64,000 bases of DNA from NCBI GenBank assembly GCA_903924205.1, contig CAIYAP010000007.1:62001-126000 (forward strand). Direction: 5' to 3'. Origin of the DNA: an uncultured Actinomycetes bacterium (lineage in GTDB: Bacteria > Actinomycetota > Acidimicrobiia > Acidimicrobiales > RAAP-2). This document shows positions 1 to 13,248 of this stretch, one piece after another (position 1 is the first letter of the stretch; each line of letters starts with the position of its first letter). Under the pieces are notes generated by a model, which was not told the DNA's origin, did not search any database, and was given only the letters and a program-made list of their open reading frames with translations. The position numbers were made by a program, and so were the translations under genes.

Positions 1-12
1 AGTTTCACCCGC

Positions 13-540
13 ATGGACGAATCCACGTCCGAACAGTGGATGAACATCGCGACCGTGACGATGGAGGCACAGCCTCGGGTGGCCGACCAGATTCTGAAGA
101 TGCTGAACGGTCTTTCGGACATCACCGACGGATTCTCGGTGCATCAGCTCGAACATGCCGTCCAGACGGCGACTAGGGCCGAAGATGATGGAGCCGACGA
201 GCAGGTAATTGTGGCGTCCCTGCTGCACGATGTGGGCAAGCTGATCTCTGTCATCAATCACCCTCGTATCGCCGCGGAGATTCTTCGGCCCTATGTTCGC
301 GATGAGGTGTTTTGGATGATCGCGGCGCACCAGGATTTCCAAGGCCGCCACTATTACTCATTCTTGGGGATGGACCCGTCGTTACGCGAACAACACCGCG
401 GCCAACCGTGGTTTGAACTCGCCGAGAAGTTCGCTGACGACTGGGATCAGACCAGTTTTGATCCAAATTTTTCAAGCCGATCGCTGGAACACTTCGAGCC
501 GATGGTTCGACGGGTTTTTGCTACCCCACTCTCACTGTAA
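13..540 (+). CDS. HD-domain metal-dependent protein (phosphohydrolase or HD-type oxygenase-like)
   Basis: ORF with HD signature 'VASLLHDVGKLI' plus downstream 'MIAAHQDFQGRHYY' and 'FADDWDQ' motifs; frame is open to the window start, so the true start may lie upstream. Confidence 0.7.
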   Translation: MDESTSEQWMNIATVTMEAQPRVADQILKMLNGLSDITDGFSVHQLEHAVQTATRAEDDGADEQVIVASLLHDVGKLISVINHPRIAAEILRPYVRDEVFWMIAAHQDFQGRHYYSFLGMDPSLREQHRGQPWFELAEKFADDWDQTSFDPNFSSRSLEHFEPMVRRVFATPLSL

Positions 541-549
541 GGAATCAAT

Positions 550-1347
550 ATGGGCATCGATCTAGAAGCGCGACGTTACGGCAACCTCGAGTCATTTGCG
601 ATCTCTCAGGCGATGAAGCGCTTCGACACGGACTACCCCTCCATCGAGGCCCGAGAAGTCGTGGCTCTCATTACCGCCTACGAAGAAGAGGAAAACATCG
701 GCGCGGTCCTGGAGAAGCTTCCCGAACTGGTTCATGGTCAGCCGTACCACTGCCTCGTGGTTGTCGACGGAGGCGCCGATAAGACTGCCGAGATTGCTCG
801 CGCATTCTCGAATGTCCTGGTCATCGACCTTCCCGTCAATTTGGGTCAAGGTTCAGCGCTCAAAGTGGGTTACCGCTTTGCGATCGACTACGACGCGAAG
901 TACGTCATTACTCTTGACGCTGACGGTCAAAATGACCCGCGCGAAATGGACGGAATTGTCCTTCCCATTATCGAAGATGCCAGCGACTTCGTGGTGGCGA
1001 GCCGCCGCCTCGGCCGTGACCATACGTCTGACGGCTTCCGACGATTGGGCGTCAAAGTCTTTTCCTTCATTATGAACCGAATGACTGGAAAGCACCTCAC
1101 GGACACTTCCAATGGCTACCGCGCACTGCGTGTCACCATGCTGGCGGATGTCGTGGACCGGCTTCAGCAGGTCCAGTACCAGACTGCCGAGCTACTCATC
1201 ACGTGCTTGAAGCGCGGTTGGCGTGTATCGGAAGTCCCTACGGAGTGGTTACCGCGTGCGTCGGGTACCACCAAGAAGGGTGGTAACTGGACCTTCGGAT
1301 TCCGTTACGCGCGCGTGGTCTTCGGCACTTGGTGGCGCGAGCGCTAA
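550..1347 (+). CDS. Family 2 glycosyltransferase (dolichyl-phosphate mannosyltransferase-like)
   Basis: GT-A fold motifs 'VALITAYEEEENIGAVLEKLP', 'VVDGGADKTAEIA', 'LDADGQNDPREM'; starts 9 bp after the preceding gene. Confidence 0.85.
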   Translation: MGIDLEARRYGNLESFAISQAMKRFDTDYPSIEAREVVALITAYEEEENIGAVLEKLPELVHGQPYHCLVVVDGGADKTAEIARAFSNVLVIDLPVNLGQGSALKVGYRFAIDYDAKYVITLDADGQNDPREMDGIVLPIIEDASDFVVASRRLGRDHTSDGFRRLGVKVFSFIMNRMTGKHLTDTSNGYRALRVTMLADVVDRLQQVQYQTAELLITCLKRGWRVSEVPTEWLPRASGTTKKGGNWTFGFRYARVVFGTWWRER

Positions 1348-2003
1348 GCCAGAATCTGGTTGGCGCGATCTTGCGCTGATTGCAATGCGGCTCGAAGCTG
1401 ATCGGTCGTGGCCTGAATGTCCGATCTCGGAATACGTCCTTCCACCTCCGAAACGGGAATGGGCGGTCCCACCACGATACTGATCCGGTGAGGACGTGGA
1501 AATCTGGCGCCTTTCGGCATCACGGCTTCAGTCCCCGCAATACCAACGGGAACGATTTGGGCTCCGGTGTGAAGCGCCACAAAGGCGGCTCCCATGTGCA
1601 GTTCGGCTATCTGAGTTCCGCTCTGGCGGGTTCCCTCAGGAAAAAGCACCAGGGGTTGTCCATCTCGAAGGACCGAGCGCGCCTTTTCGAGAGAATCGCG
1701 ATCGGCGGTGCCTCGCTTCACAGGGAAAGCTCCCATGGTTGAAATGAGCCACCTCAGAATGGGGACTTTCCACAGGCTGTCCTTAGCCATGAAGAAGGTT
1801 TTACGAGGCGTGACAAATATCGCGACTGCGAAATCAACATTTGAACGATGCACGGGAGCAATCACGATGGGACCGGTGGCGGGGATGTTGTGCTCACCCT
1901 CAATAATGGGGCGGAACATTGCACTCCAGAGGACCCAGACGATGGATCGGACCACGTGGTAGCCCACAGTCTTTTTTGGGGAGAGATTCACTTCCGTAGG
2001 CAT
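1344..2003 (-). CDS. plsC: 1-acyl-sn-glycerol-3-phosphate acyltransferase (PlsC family)
   Basis: Motifs 'VHRSNVDF' (NHxxxxD-like block) and 'LFPEGTRQSG'. Confidence 0.87.
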   Translation of the reverse strand: MPTEVNLSPKKTVGYHVVRSIVWVLWSAMFRPIIEGEHNIPATGPIVIAPVHRSNVDFAVAIFVTPRKTFFMAKDSLWKVPILRWLISTMGAFPVKRGTADRDSLEKARSVLRDGQPLVLFPEGTRQSGTQIAELHMGAAFVALHTGAQIVPVGIAGTEAVMPKGARFPRPHRISIVVGPPIPVSEVEGRIPRSDIQATTDQLRAALQSAQDRANQILA

Positions 2004-2605
2004 GCGACCACCTCATCAACCACCTGGTCGAGTGGCATGTTTGTCGTGTCCAAGATGGTAACTCCTTCGCCGACACTAAGCGGGCTATCGACACGTGACG
2101 CGTCGGCCTCGTCTCGCGCCGCCACGGATGCTGCAGATTCGTCCCCTCGTCGCTTGGCTCGCTCCTCCAGTGACGCGGTGAGAAACACCTTCACCTCAGC
2201 GTCGGGGAAAACGACCGTCGTGATGTCACGGCCCTCTACCACCGTCCCGTGAGCCTGTTCGCTCGCGAAAATACGCTGCTGCTCGACGAGCGCCCGACGG
2301 ATGGCCGAACAGGCTGCCACGCTCGACACCTTCGAATTCACCTCCGGTGTCCGAATCTCCGCAGTGACATCTCGTCCATTGATCACCACTCGCTCTGTGA
2401 TGGAGATAGAGAGGCCGACGGCTACTTTTTCCAACGACTCATCGTCGGATAGATCGATCCCATGATCGAGGGCGAAGAAGGTGACGGCGCGATACATGGC
2501 GCCGGTGTCAAGGAAGGACCAGCCCAAGCGTTCGGCAACCGCTCGCGCAACGCTGCTTTTACCGGCCCCCGCAGGTCCGTCGATGGCTATCACTCGACCG
2601 TTCAT
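1988..2605 (-). CDS. cmk: Cytidylate kinase
   Basis: 'MNGRVIAIDGPAGAGKSSVARAVAERLGWSFLDTGAMYRAVT' and 'GRDITTVVFPDAEVKVFLTAS' are typical Cmk. Confidence 0.95.
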   Translation of the reverse strand: MNGRVIAIDGPAGAGKSSVARAVAERLGWSFLDTGAMYRAVTFFALDHGIDLSDDESLEKVAVGLSISITERVVINGRDVTAEIRTPEVNSKVSSVAACSAIRRALVEQQRIFASEQAHGTVVEGRDITTVVFPDAEVKVFLTASLEERAKRRGDESAASVAARDEADASRVDSPLSVGEGVTILDTTNMPLDQVVDEVVACLRK

Positions 2606-3867
2606 CGCAGTGAATCTAGGGCGTCGTAGAAAGTGGGAAAACTCGAGTTGACCGCTTCAGGGTGCTCAAGGTGGCATCCGGCACCGAGAGAGGCGGTGAT
2701 GGCCGACGCCATGACCATCCGGTGATCGTGGCGCCACCCGATTGATGGTTGCTGAGATGGGGGCCCGCCGATGCCCACGATCTGGAGGTTGTCACCGTCA
2801 ATACTTGCGGTGGCGCCGAACAGCGTGGCCATCTCAGCGCACGCCGCGAGCCGGTCAACCTCTTTGTGGCGCAGCTCCCCCACGTTGATAAAGGTGGATG
2901 TGCCATTCGCCATGATTGCCCACACCGTCAGAATGGGAACTTCATCGAGGCCGACAATCTCGGCGCCATCCGTGGTGAACGGCAGGACAGTTCCATGGGA
3001 TACTTCGATAACCCTCCCATCATCGGAACGCACGACCCGAGCACCACTACGTTCTATGACGTCAAGGAAGCCCCAACGGGCAGGGTCGCGAACCAAATTT
3101 TCAATACGAATACATCCTGACGGAGACAAAGCGCCCGCTACCAAAAAGAATGCCGCTTGAGATGGGTCTCGACTGACTGACCACTCGCGTGCCTGTGGCA
3201 CCCCGGGCTCGAGGGTCAACACGCGAGCGCCCGACGAATCACGCGTCTCGGTGATGGCAACTCCTGCGTTTCCCAGCAACTCTTCGGTGGCTTGACGAGT
3301 GTCGACCTTCTCTCTCACTGTCGTGACGGACGTTGCCCCAAGGCCTGCGAAGAGAATTGCACCCTTGACTTGCGCCGAGGGCACCGGAACGTCATAAGAA
3401 ATACCAGTGAGTTCAGTCGGCGCAGTCACCACGAGTGGGAGACCCTGCCGCTCGCCGCTCCCCCGGAAATGTGCACCCATCTGCGACAGCGGCGAAGTGA
3501 TTCGATCCATGGGCCGAAGCGTCAAACTCTCGTCGCCAGTGAAGGTCACGCTGCCTGGTCCTCGTCCCGCGACGGCCCCAACCATCAAACGCAATCCCGT
3601 GCCACTGTTACCAAGATCCAAAGTGACGCCGCCGTGCGGCAAGTGAAGGCCTCCCGACACCGTCACGCCAGAAGTGTCGGTTGAAGTGCTGACGCCGAGT
3701 GCCTCAACACCTGCGAGAGTTCTCGCGACGTCCTCACCATTCGAGAGATCCGAGATCCGAGAGATGCCGTCACTCAGTGCGCTGATCAGAATTACGCGGT
3801 GAGATTCGCTCTTGTCTCCAGGAACGTCAACCTGGCCGATGAATTGATGATCGCCGCTGATGCGCAT
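2602..3867 (-). CDS. aroA: 3-phosphoshikimate 1-carboxyvinyltransferase (EPSP synthase)
   Basis: 'GDKSESHRVILISALSDG', 'LDLGNSGTGLRLM', 'RPMDRITSPL', 'ELRHKEVDRL'. Confidence 0.95.
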   Translation of the reverse strand: MRISGDHQFIGQVDVPGDKSESHRVILISALSDGISRISDLSNGEDVARTLAGVEALGVSTSTDTSGVTVSGGLHLPHGGVTLDLGNSGTGLRLMVGAVAGRGPGSVTFTGDESLTLRPMDRITSPLSQMGAHFRGSGERQGLPLVVTAPTELTGISYDVPVPSAQVKGAILFAGLGATSVTTVREKVDTRQATEELLGNAGVAITETRDSSGARVLTLEPGVPQAREWSVSRDPSQAAFFLVAGALSPSGCIRIENLVRDPARWGFLDVIERSGARVVRSDDGRVIEVSHGTVLPFTTDGAEIVGLDEVPILTVWAIMANGTSTFINVGELRHKEVDRLAACAEMATLFGATASIDGDNLQIVGIGGPPSQQPSIGWRHDHRMVMASAITASLGAGCHLEHPEAVNSSFPTFYDALDSLR

Positions 3868-3869
3868 GA

Positions 3870-4613
3870 TTATCGGCGTGACGTGGAAGGTTCAACCGCT
3901 GCCATCAGTTTTCGAACTTCCGATACCGAGAGTTGTCGGCTCACACCAGGTGACAGGGTCGGATCGGTCAATGGACCTATTCGAGTGCGTACGAGTCGAG
4001 TGACTTCATGGCCGATCGCAGAACACATGCGACGTACTTGGCGGTTACGGCCCTCATGAATGACGATTCGCAGCACACCATCCGACACGCGAACCACCTG
4101 CGCGGGAGCGGTCATGCCGTCGTCGAGTTGAATGCCCTCGCGCAACCGCCGAAGCGAACCCGGCGACGGGTCCCCGTCAACTCGCACCAAATACTCCTTT
4201 TGAACACCAGAACTGGGATGGGTGAGAAGATGAGTCAATCGTCCGTCGTTCGTCAAAATGAGCAATCCTTCGCTGTTCATATCGAGACGTCCGACCGGAA
4301 AGATCCTCACGGGTGCCGACACAAGATCGAGGACAGTGGGGCGCCCTTGGGGGTCGTCTGCCGTGGTCACCACGCCAGCGGGCTTATTCAGGATGAAGTA
4401 CACCAAATTGGCAGCAGTGGGCACGAGCTTTCCGTCCACGCGAATCTCCGCGACCTCGGAGTGGACACGATTGCCTAGCTCAGCGACGCGTCCGTCAATG
4501 GTGACGCGTCCTTCGGTGATCAGAACTTCGCAGGCTCGTCGGCTTCCAAAACCCGCTCGCGCGAGGGACTTCTGCAGTCTCTCGCCCTCGGCCTCGAAGA
4601 GCTCGTCGCTCAC
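3870..4613 (-). CDS. rluB: 23S rRNA pseudouridine synthase, RluB/RsuA family
   Basis: S4-like N-terminus 'RLQKSLARAGFGSRRACEVLI', catalytic 'FPVGRLDMNSEGLLILTNDG', 'EGRNRQVRRMCSAIGHEV'. Confidence 0.93.
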   Translation of the reverse strand: MSDELFEAEGERLQKSLARAGFGSRRACEVLITEGRVTIDGRVAELGNRVHSEVAEIRVDGKLVPTAANLVYFILNKPAGVVTTADDPQGRPTVLDLVSAPVRIFPVGRLDMNSEGLLILTNDGRLTHLLTHPSSGVQKEYLVRVDGDPSPGSLRRLREGIQLDDGMTAPAQVVRVSDGVLRIVIHEGRNRQVRRMCSAIGHEVTRLVRTRIGPLTDPTLSPGVSRQLSVSEVRKLMAAVEPSTSRR

Positions 4614-5251
4614 TCGCCACCATCGTCTTCGGCCTCGTCAGAAGTCGTGTTGTCAGGTTCCGACGCTTCTTCAACATCCAATTCGGTAGATGGTGTGAAG
4701 CTGTCGGCAATGGTCCGGGCTGCATCCAAGTTCGGAAGAAAACTCTCGATGGGGGGAAGCTCGCTCACACTGGCGAGACCCAACCGATCGAGGAAAAGTT
4801 CCGTGGTTCCATACAAGATGGGTTGTCCTGGTCCTTCGGCTCGGCCCCGCTCTTCGATATAGCCACGCTGCTCCAAGAGCCGCACCACACCGTCCACGTT
4901 CACACCGCGCAGAGCGGAGACCTGTGAACGAGAGACAGGCTGGCGATACGCGACGATTGCGAGAGTTTCGAGGGCTGCCGCGCTGAGGCGGTGCGACACA
5001 TCGCGGTTGGCGAAACGAGTGACATCTTCGGCAACATCGGGGGAACTTTGCATTACCCAACCACTCGCGAGCTCGGTAAAGGTAAATCCCCGACGCTCGG
5101 CTGCTGCTTGCTCTCGAAGTGCTCGAAGAGTCGACCGTACCGTGTCAGTGTCGGTGTCGGAGAGGTCGGCCAACTCTTCCGCGGTCACTGGCTCAATTGC
5201 AATGGTCAACATCGCTTCTAGACGCTGCTCGAGTGATCGTTCATCCCTCAT
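4610..5251 (-). CDS. scpB: Segregation and condensation protein B
   Basis: Start trimmed from the ORF track to ATG at 5249-5251 ('MRDERSLEQRLEAMLTIAIEPVTAEELADL'); 'LEQRGYIEERGRAEGPGQPILYGTTELFLDRLGL' is typical ScpB; overlaps scpA. Confidence 0.93.
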   Translation of the reverse strand: MRDERSLEQRLEAMLTIAIEPVTAEELADLSDTDTDTVRSTLRALREQAAAERRGFTFTELASGWVMQSSPDVAEDVTRFANRDVSHRLSAAALETLAIVAYRQPVSRSQVSALRGVNVDGVVRLLEQRGYIEERGRAEGPGQPILYGTTELFLDRLGLASVSELPPIESFLPNLDAARTIADSFTPSTELDVEEASEPDNTTSDEAEDDGGE

Positions 5252-6017
5252 ACATATCCACCATTCCAATTTCAAGAGCGGTCGTGGGACCAACCCATTC
5301 AATGTCGACATCACCGAAAGTGGCCGCTTGGCCAAGCTGTACTCGTCCGAGTTTGCACAACTCCAAAATGGCCAAGAAATGGACAATGATCTCAATTCGG
5401 GTTTCGAGGCCCGACACCATGTCCTTGAATGAAAGGCGACCACGCGACGGAAGGCTCTGAGCCAACTTGACCACTGTCTCGGCGACCGTGACCGCGTCAA
5501 CCGTGACATGGTGAAGGCGCACGACGGGCACTGGCTTTTCTTCAATGCCACGTAGGTACGCCGTGGCAATCTGCGAGGGCGTCACACCCTTGAGAAGGTC
5601 GGGGGGCGTGACGATGAATCCATCGTCAATGCCAGCGACTCGGGTGTATCGGCGATTCGCAATTTCGAAAAGGGAGACGAAGGCGTCGGCCAAGGAGGCG
5701 TAGGTTCGCAACTCCAGCAGTCGGGCCAACAGAACGTCTCGTTCTTCCCAGCCGATAAATTCCTCGTCCATTTCGGACTCGTTCTTACCGGGCAGCAATC
5801 GGATGCTCTTTAACTCCAGCAAAATCGCTGCAATCAAGATGAACTCCGACAGCTCCTCCATGTCGAGTTCACCCTCGCGCTCACGTAACGCGACAATGAA
5901 GGCATCAACGACGGCGGCGAGGGGAACATCAAGGATGTCGACGTCATGAGCAGAGATCACCTGCAAGAGGGTCTCGATAGGCCCGCTAAACGCCGGCGTC
6001 GTCACGACGAAGGTCAT
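5241..6017 (-). CDS. scpA: Segregation and condensation protein A
   Basis: 'FSGPIETLLQVISAHDVDILDVPLAAV', 'FILIAAILLELKSIRLLP'; adjacent to scpB. Confidence 0.93.
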   Translation of the reverse strand: MTFVVTTPAFSGPIETLLQVISAHDVDILDVPLAAVVDAFIVALREREGELDMEELSEFILIAAILLELKSIRLLPGKNESEMDEEFIGWEERDVLLARLLELRTYASLADAFVSLFEIANRRYTRVAGIDDGFIVTPPDLLKGVTPSQIATAYLRGIEEKPVPVVRLHHVTVDAVTVAETVVKLAQSLPSRGRLSFKDMVSGLETRIEIIVHFLAILELCKLGRVQLGQAATFGDVDIEWVGPTTALEIGMVDMYEG

Positions 6018-6066
6018 GCGCAGAGACTACTCAAACTTTCCCAGACTCGCCTCCTAGACTGATCGC

Positions 6067-7035
6067 ATGCGTGTTCTGTCCGGCATCCAGCCCTCCGGTG
6101 CTGTCCATTTAGGGAATTATCTCGGCGCCCTGCGTCAATGGGCTCAACAACAAAGCAATAACTCGTATTACTGCGTGGTAGATCTTCACGCTCTGACCTT
6201 GCCCATCTCCCCCGCCGACTTGCAGCGTCACACTCTCGAGTTGTCGGCCACGTTGTTCGCAGTGGGTCTCGATCCCAATGTGGCGACTGTTTTTGTTCAA
6301 AGTCAGGTGCCCCATCACACTCGCTTGAGTTGGATTCTGGAATGCGTCGCGAGCTATGGCGAATTGTCGCGAATGACGCAATTCAAGGAGAAGGCAGACC
6401 GCCAGGACGGATTCTCGGCCGGCCTTTTCACCTATCCCGTCCTGATGGCTGCGGATATCTTGCTCTACGACGCTCAACGAGTTCCCGTGGGTGATGACCA
6501 GCGACAGCACCTCGAGTTGGCTCGAAACCTAGCGGAACGCTTCAATAACCGCTATGGAGAAACCTTCGTGGTTCCAGAGGGCTTTTTCCCTCCCGTTGCG
6601 GCACGCGTCATGGATCTGCAAGAGCCGACTCGAAAGATGAGTAAATCAGTTTCTAGCCCTCTTGGCGCTATGGGAATCTTCGATTCCGAGGCAGACATTC
6701 GCAAGAAGATCATGAAGGCCATGACGGACACCGATGGTGAGGTTCGCTTTGACTGGGACGCCAAGCCAGGCTTGGCGAACCTCCTAGAAATCTTTAGCGC
6801 TTTCAGTGGCGAGACTCCCGACACCGTCGCTTCACGATACGAACGTTACGGGGATCTGAAGAAGGATTTGGCCGATCTCGTGGTCGCCCACCTGGCCCCC
6901 ATTACGCAGCGTCGGGACGACCTCCTTGCTGACAAGGGCGAGTTGAACCGTCTTTTGTCGATTGGCGCGGCACGAGCTGAGGTAATCGCTGAGGCCACCT
7001 ATCGCCGTGCAGCGTCTGCCGTTGGCGTCAACTAG
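6067..7035 (+). CDS. trpS: Tryptophanyl-tRNA synthetase
   Basis: 'RVLSGIQPSGAVHLGNYLGALRQW' (HIGH-like) and 'PTRKMSKS' (KMSKS). Confidence 0.97.
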   Translation: MRVLSGIQPSGAVHLGNYLGALRQWAQQQSNNSYYCVVDLHALTLPISPADLQRHTLELSATLFAVGLDPNVATVFVQSQVPHHTRLSWILECVASYGELSRMTQFKEKADRQDGFSAGLFTYPVLMAADILLYDAQRVPVGDDQRQHLELARNLAERFNNRYGETFVVPEGFFPPVAARVMDLQEPTRKMSKSVSSPLGAMGIFDSEADIRKKIMKAMTDTDGEVRFDWDAKPGLANLLEIFSAFSGETPDTVASRYERYGDLKKDLADLVVAHLAPITQRRDDLLADKGELNRLLSIGAARAEVIAEATYRRAASAVGVN

Positions 7036-7700
7036 ACGCCCGACACCAACCGCGCCACGGCGTCTTGCACGTTTTGCATGACTCCCATTCCGATGTGGAG
7101 ATATAGGGAGTTCAAGATCAAGAACACCATGGCGTACGGCAGCGCTTGGGCTCGGAAGCGGTAATAGCCCGAGAGCTGGCGAATTGGAATGAATCTTTCA
7201 ATGAGCGCCGATCCGTCAAGAGGCGGAATGGGCAAAAGATTGAATAGTCCTAGCGTGACATTCACCAAACCGAAGTAGAGGGCCCACACGGCAATCCAAT
7301 TTCTCACTGACAGGTCGGCACCGAGGTAAGCACTCCAGTCGCAAATCGGAAGGTGACCCACTGCGATCGCAATGAGCAGAAGAACGAAGTTGGTCCCTGG
7401 TCCCGCGAGACTGACCCAAAAGCTCTGTTCGCGGGGCTTGCGCAACCGAGAAACATTGACAGGAACCGGCTTGGCGTACCCAAAGGCAACTCCCATCGTG
7501 AGATACAAGATGGCGGGGAGGATGAGGGTGCCCATGAGGTCAACGTGCTTCAGAGGATTGAGAGATAACCGGCCGGCATTCTTGGCGGTGGGGTCTCCAA
7601 AGGCATTAGCTACGAATCCGTGCGCCACCTCGTGAAACACAATTGCCGGAATGACCGCTAGGGCAACCACGACGAATTTGATAACCGACTGCACGTCCAT
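7032..7700 (-). CDS. Site-2 protease family (M50) zinc metalloprotease
   Basis: 'HEVAHGFVANAFGDPTAKNAGRLSLNPLKHVD' (HExxH); start trimmed to 'MDVQSVIKF' at 7700. Confidence 0.88.
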   Translation of the reverse strand: MDVQSVIKFVVVALAVIPAIVFHEVAHGFVANAFGDPTAKNAGRLSLNPLKHVDLMGTLILPAILYLTMGVAFGYAKPVPVNVSRLRKPREQSFWVSLAGPGTNFVLLLIAIAVGHLPICDWSAYLGADLSVRNWIAVWALYFGLVNVTLGLFNLLPIPPLDGSALIERFIPIRQLSGYYRFRAQALPYAMVFLILNSLYLHIGMGVMQNVQDAVARLVSGV

Positions 7701-8602
7701 CAAACTACCGCTCGAGGATGGGCACTTTCGTATGCTGCTCTGAGGGTTCCCATGGTTACTCGGGTATACACCTGCGTGGTGGCAATGGATGAGTGCCCCA
7801 GCAACTCTTGTACCACTCGAATATCCGCCCCGTGTTCCAGCATGTGTGTGGCGCAACTATGCCGAAGACAGTGTGCGTGAAGGAACTCGCCGGGAATTCC
7901 GGCTGCGAGCCCACGCTTGCGAATGATGAGATCTACACCTTGTCGACTGAGCGGGCCGCCCCGTTGGTTGACGAATACGCGAGTGGGGTGCTGGCTGGCG
8001 CCCAACTTTCCTCGGCTCGCGTCGAGGTATCCAGTCAGCGCGGTGGTCACCCAGCGACCCAGAGGGGCAACTCTCTGCTTGTCGCCCTTACCCAGGAGGC
8101 GCACTGTCCCCTCGTCGAAGTCAATGTCAATCAAATTGAGAGAGCACGCCTCACTTACTCGTGCGCCAGTGCCGTAGAGGAATTCAATCAACGCAAGGTC
8201 TCTGACATCTGACGGTGAGTCTCCGGCGCATGCTGCCAATAGTTTGGTCACTGCCTCTTCGGACATGGGGTGTGGTAGCGACATTGACCTCTTCGCCGCG
8301 CCCAGTAATGCCGTGGGGTCGGTAGGGCGTTCAACCTCAATAACCAAATACTTCTGCCAGCCTCGTATTGATGCTCGGTGGCGATTGACGGTGGCTGATG
8401 CTTTACCCTCCGAAGTGAGTTTGAGGAGAAATCGCTCAATGTCGTCGGTGGTGGAGGTCACCACCGAGGCTCGCTGGGACTCGAGGAAGTCGCAATACGA
8501 CTCGAGGTCCCGCTCGTACGATTCAATGGTGGTTCGGGCACGACCCTTCTCGACAGCCAAGTACGTGAGGTAGTCACGCAACAGTGCCAGATCACTCACC
8601 AA
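7700..8602 (-). CDS. xerD: Tyrosine recombinase XerD
   Basis: Tyrosine recombinase catalytic residues in 'GTGARVSEA', 'HCLRHSCATHMLEHGADIRVVQELLGHSSIATTQVYT'. Confidence 0.9.
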   Translation of the reverse strand: MVSDLALLRDYLTYLAVEKGRARTTIESYERDLESYCDFLESQRASVVTSTTDDIERFLLKLTSEGKASATVNRHRASIRGWQKYLVIEVERPTDPTALLGAAKRSMSLPHPMSEEAVTKLLAACAGDSPSDVRDLALIEFLYGTGARVSEACSLNLIDIDFDEGTVRLLGKGDKQRVAPLGRWVTTALTGYLDASRGKLGASQHPTRVFVNQRGGPLSRQGVDLIIRKRGLAAGIPGEFLHAHCLRHSCATHMLEHGADIRVVQELLGHSSIATTQVYTRVTMGTLRAAYESAHPRAVV

Positions 8603-9136
8603 ATTCCCCCGACATCGCGAGGAGAAGCGCGGCGGCGCTCACGGCATCTAGTCCTCCACCGAGAATAAGCTCGCGAACCTCGTGAGGCGTCAGCCAACCG
8701 ACCGTGGAATAGGTTTCCTCGGGACCGGAGACCTCACGAGAATCGATTTGCAGTTCCGTCGCCACGAAGACTCGATTCACCTGATTTGTCCAGCCCGGGG
8801 AGGTGTAGAGCCAGGTGAGCTCTGCCCACTCCCCCGCAGTAGCTCCCAACTCTTCGCGCAACTCACGCCGCGCGGTCTCAATTTCCGGTTCACCGTCAAT
8901 ATCTCTCGTGCCGGCCGCAAGCTCCCATTGCCATCCATCGCGTGCGGTGCGCCACTGACGAATCATCCCAAAGTGTCCGTCATTATTCACGGCAACAACG
9001 AAAACGGCGCCCGGATGCTCTGCCACCGCGCGATGAAAAGTTCCCTCGGGGCCATGAACCTCATAATCGGCGACGCCAAACACATGTGCGCGAAGTAATT
9101 CCGTTCGCCCAGCGATCTTGAAATCGCCATCACTCA

Positions 9137-9137
<1 letters not shown>
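8592..9137 (-). CDS. NUDIX hydrolase (ADP-ribose pyrophosphatase-like)
   Basis: Nudix box 'AAGTRDIDGEPEIETARRELREELGATAGEW'. Confidence 0.9.
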
Positions 9138-12375
<3,238 letters not shown>

Positions 12376-12383
<8 letters not shown>

Positions 12384-13176
12384 GGCCTTCTCGCAGGTGA
12401 TGACGAAGGCGAGCACCTAGGTCGCGAGGAGAGCCATCAGCAACCATGACGGCATCAGGGTCTCGATGAATGGTGATTCGCTGGCCCGTGTTGAGGTCGC
12501 CAGCGACGGAGCCATCAGCGACGATCATGGCTTGGCCACCGAGGACCTCAATATCTACCCGAGTGTGCGCGCCCACTACCGCTGATCTATCCATGGTGAA
12601 ATGCGGAGCGAGAGGGGTCACAATCACCGCCTCCACATCAGTCGCAACAATGGGACCGCCAGCCGAGAAGTTATACGCCGTGGACCCGGTAGGCGTGGCG
12701 ACAAGAACGCCATCAGCGTGATACGTCATGAACTCTTCGCCATCGAGATAAACGCGTAAATGGACCATTCGTCCCGTTTGAGCCCGCTCGACAACAAACT
12801 CATTGAGGGCGACTCTTTCATTGTCGAGCCAGGCACCGCGAAGCGCGAGCCGCTCCGAGGCTCGGCGAGGTCCGCCGGCGACGTCTCGAACAGTCTCCAA
12901 GACATCGTCGGGCGCTACTCGCAGGAGAAATCCCACGCGTCCGAGATCTACCCCGAGAACTTCGCCGGAATTCTCGTGCGCACACAGAGCCGCTCGCAAG
13001 AATGTTCCGTCACCGCCGAGTGAGACATAGGTATCAGCTCGCGGTGCCTGCTCAGGGGAATCCGCCAACCAGATCGAGCACTCGACACCCTCGGTCCGAA
13101 GAACGCGAACGCAATCGTTCGCGAGGGCGACCGCATCAGGTCGGCTGCTGTAGGCAACAAAGGCAATCGATCGCAT
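12376..13176 (-). CDS. nadK: NAD kinase
   Basis: 'YVSLGGDGTFLRAALCA' and 'TGSTAYNFSAGGPIV'; start trimmed to 'MRSIAFVAYSSRPDAVALAND' because the longer ORF runs through the upstream terminator and tRNA. Confidence 0.94.
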
Positions 13177-13211
13177 AGCTATACGCCAGACAGTAGTAGT
13201 CAGACGCTCGT

Positions 13212-13244
13212 AAAAAGACCAACGGCCCCCAAAAGGGGGCCGTT
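13212..13244 (-). terminator. Rho-independent terminator downstream of tRNA-Leu(GAG)
   Basis: Perfect 10-bp stem aacggccccc-AAAA-gggggccgtt (13221-13244), followed on the minus strand by ggtcTTTTTa. Confidence 0.85.
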
Positions 13245-13248
13245 GACT

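Noticed and set aside
4610-5569. Full 319-aa version of the scpB ORF
   Set aside because: The first ~106 residues lie within scpA in another frame and do not look like ScpB; start trimmed to 5251.
7700-8602. Tyrosine recombinase as a sign of a mobile element
   Set aside because: Gene order next to NUDIX, pyrG and scpAB and the sequence fit the housekeeping XerD; no attachment sites or cargo.
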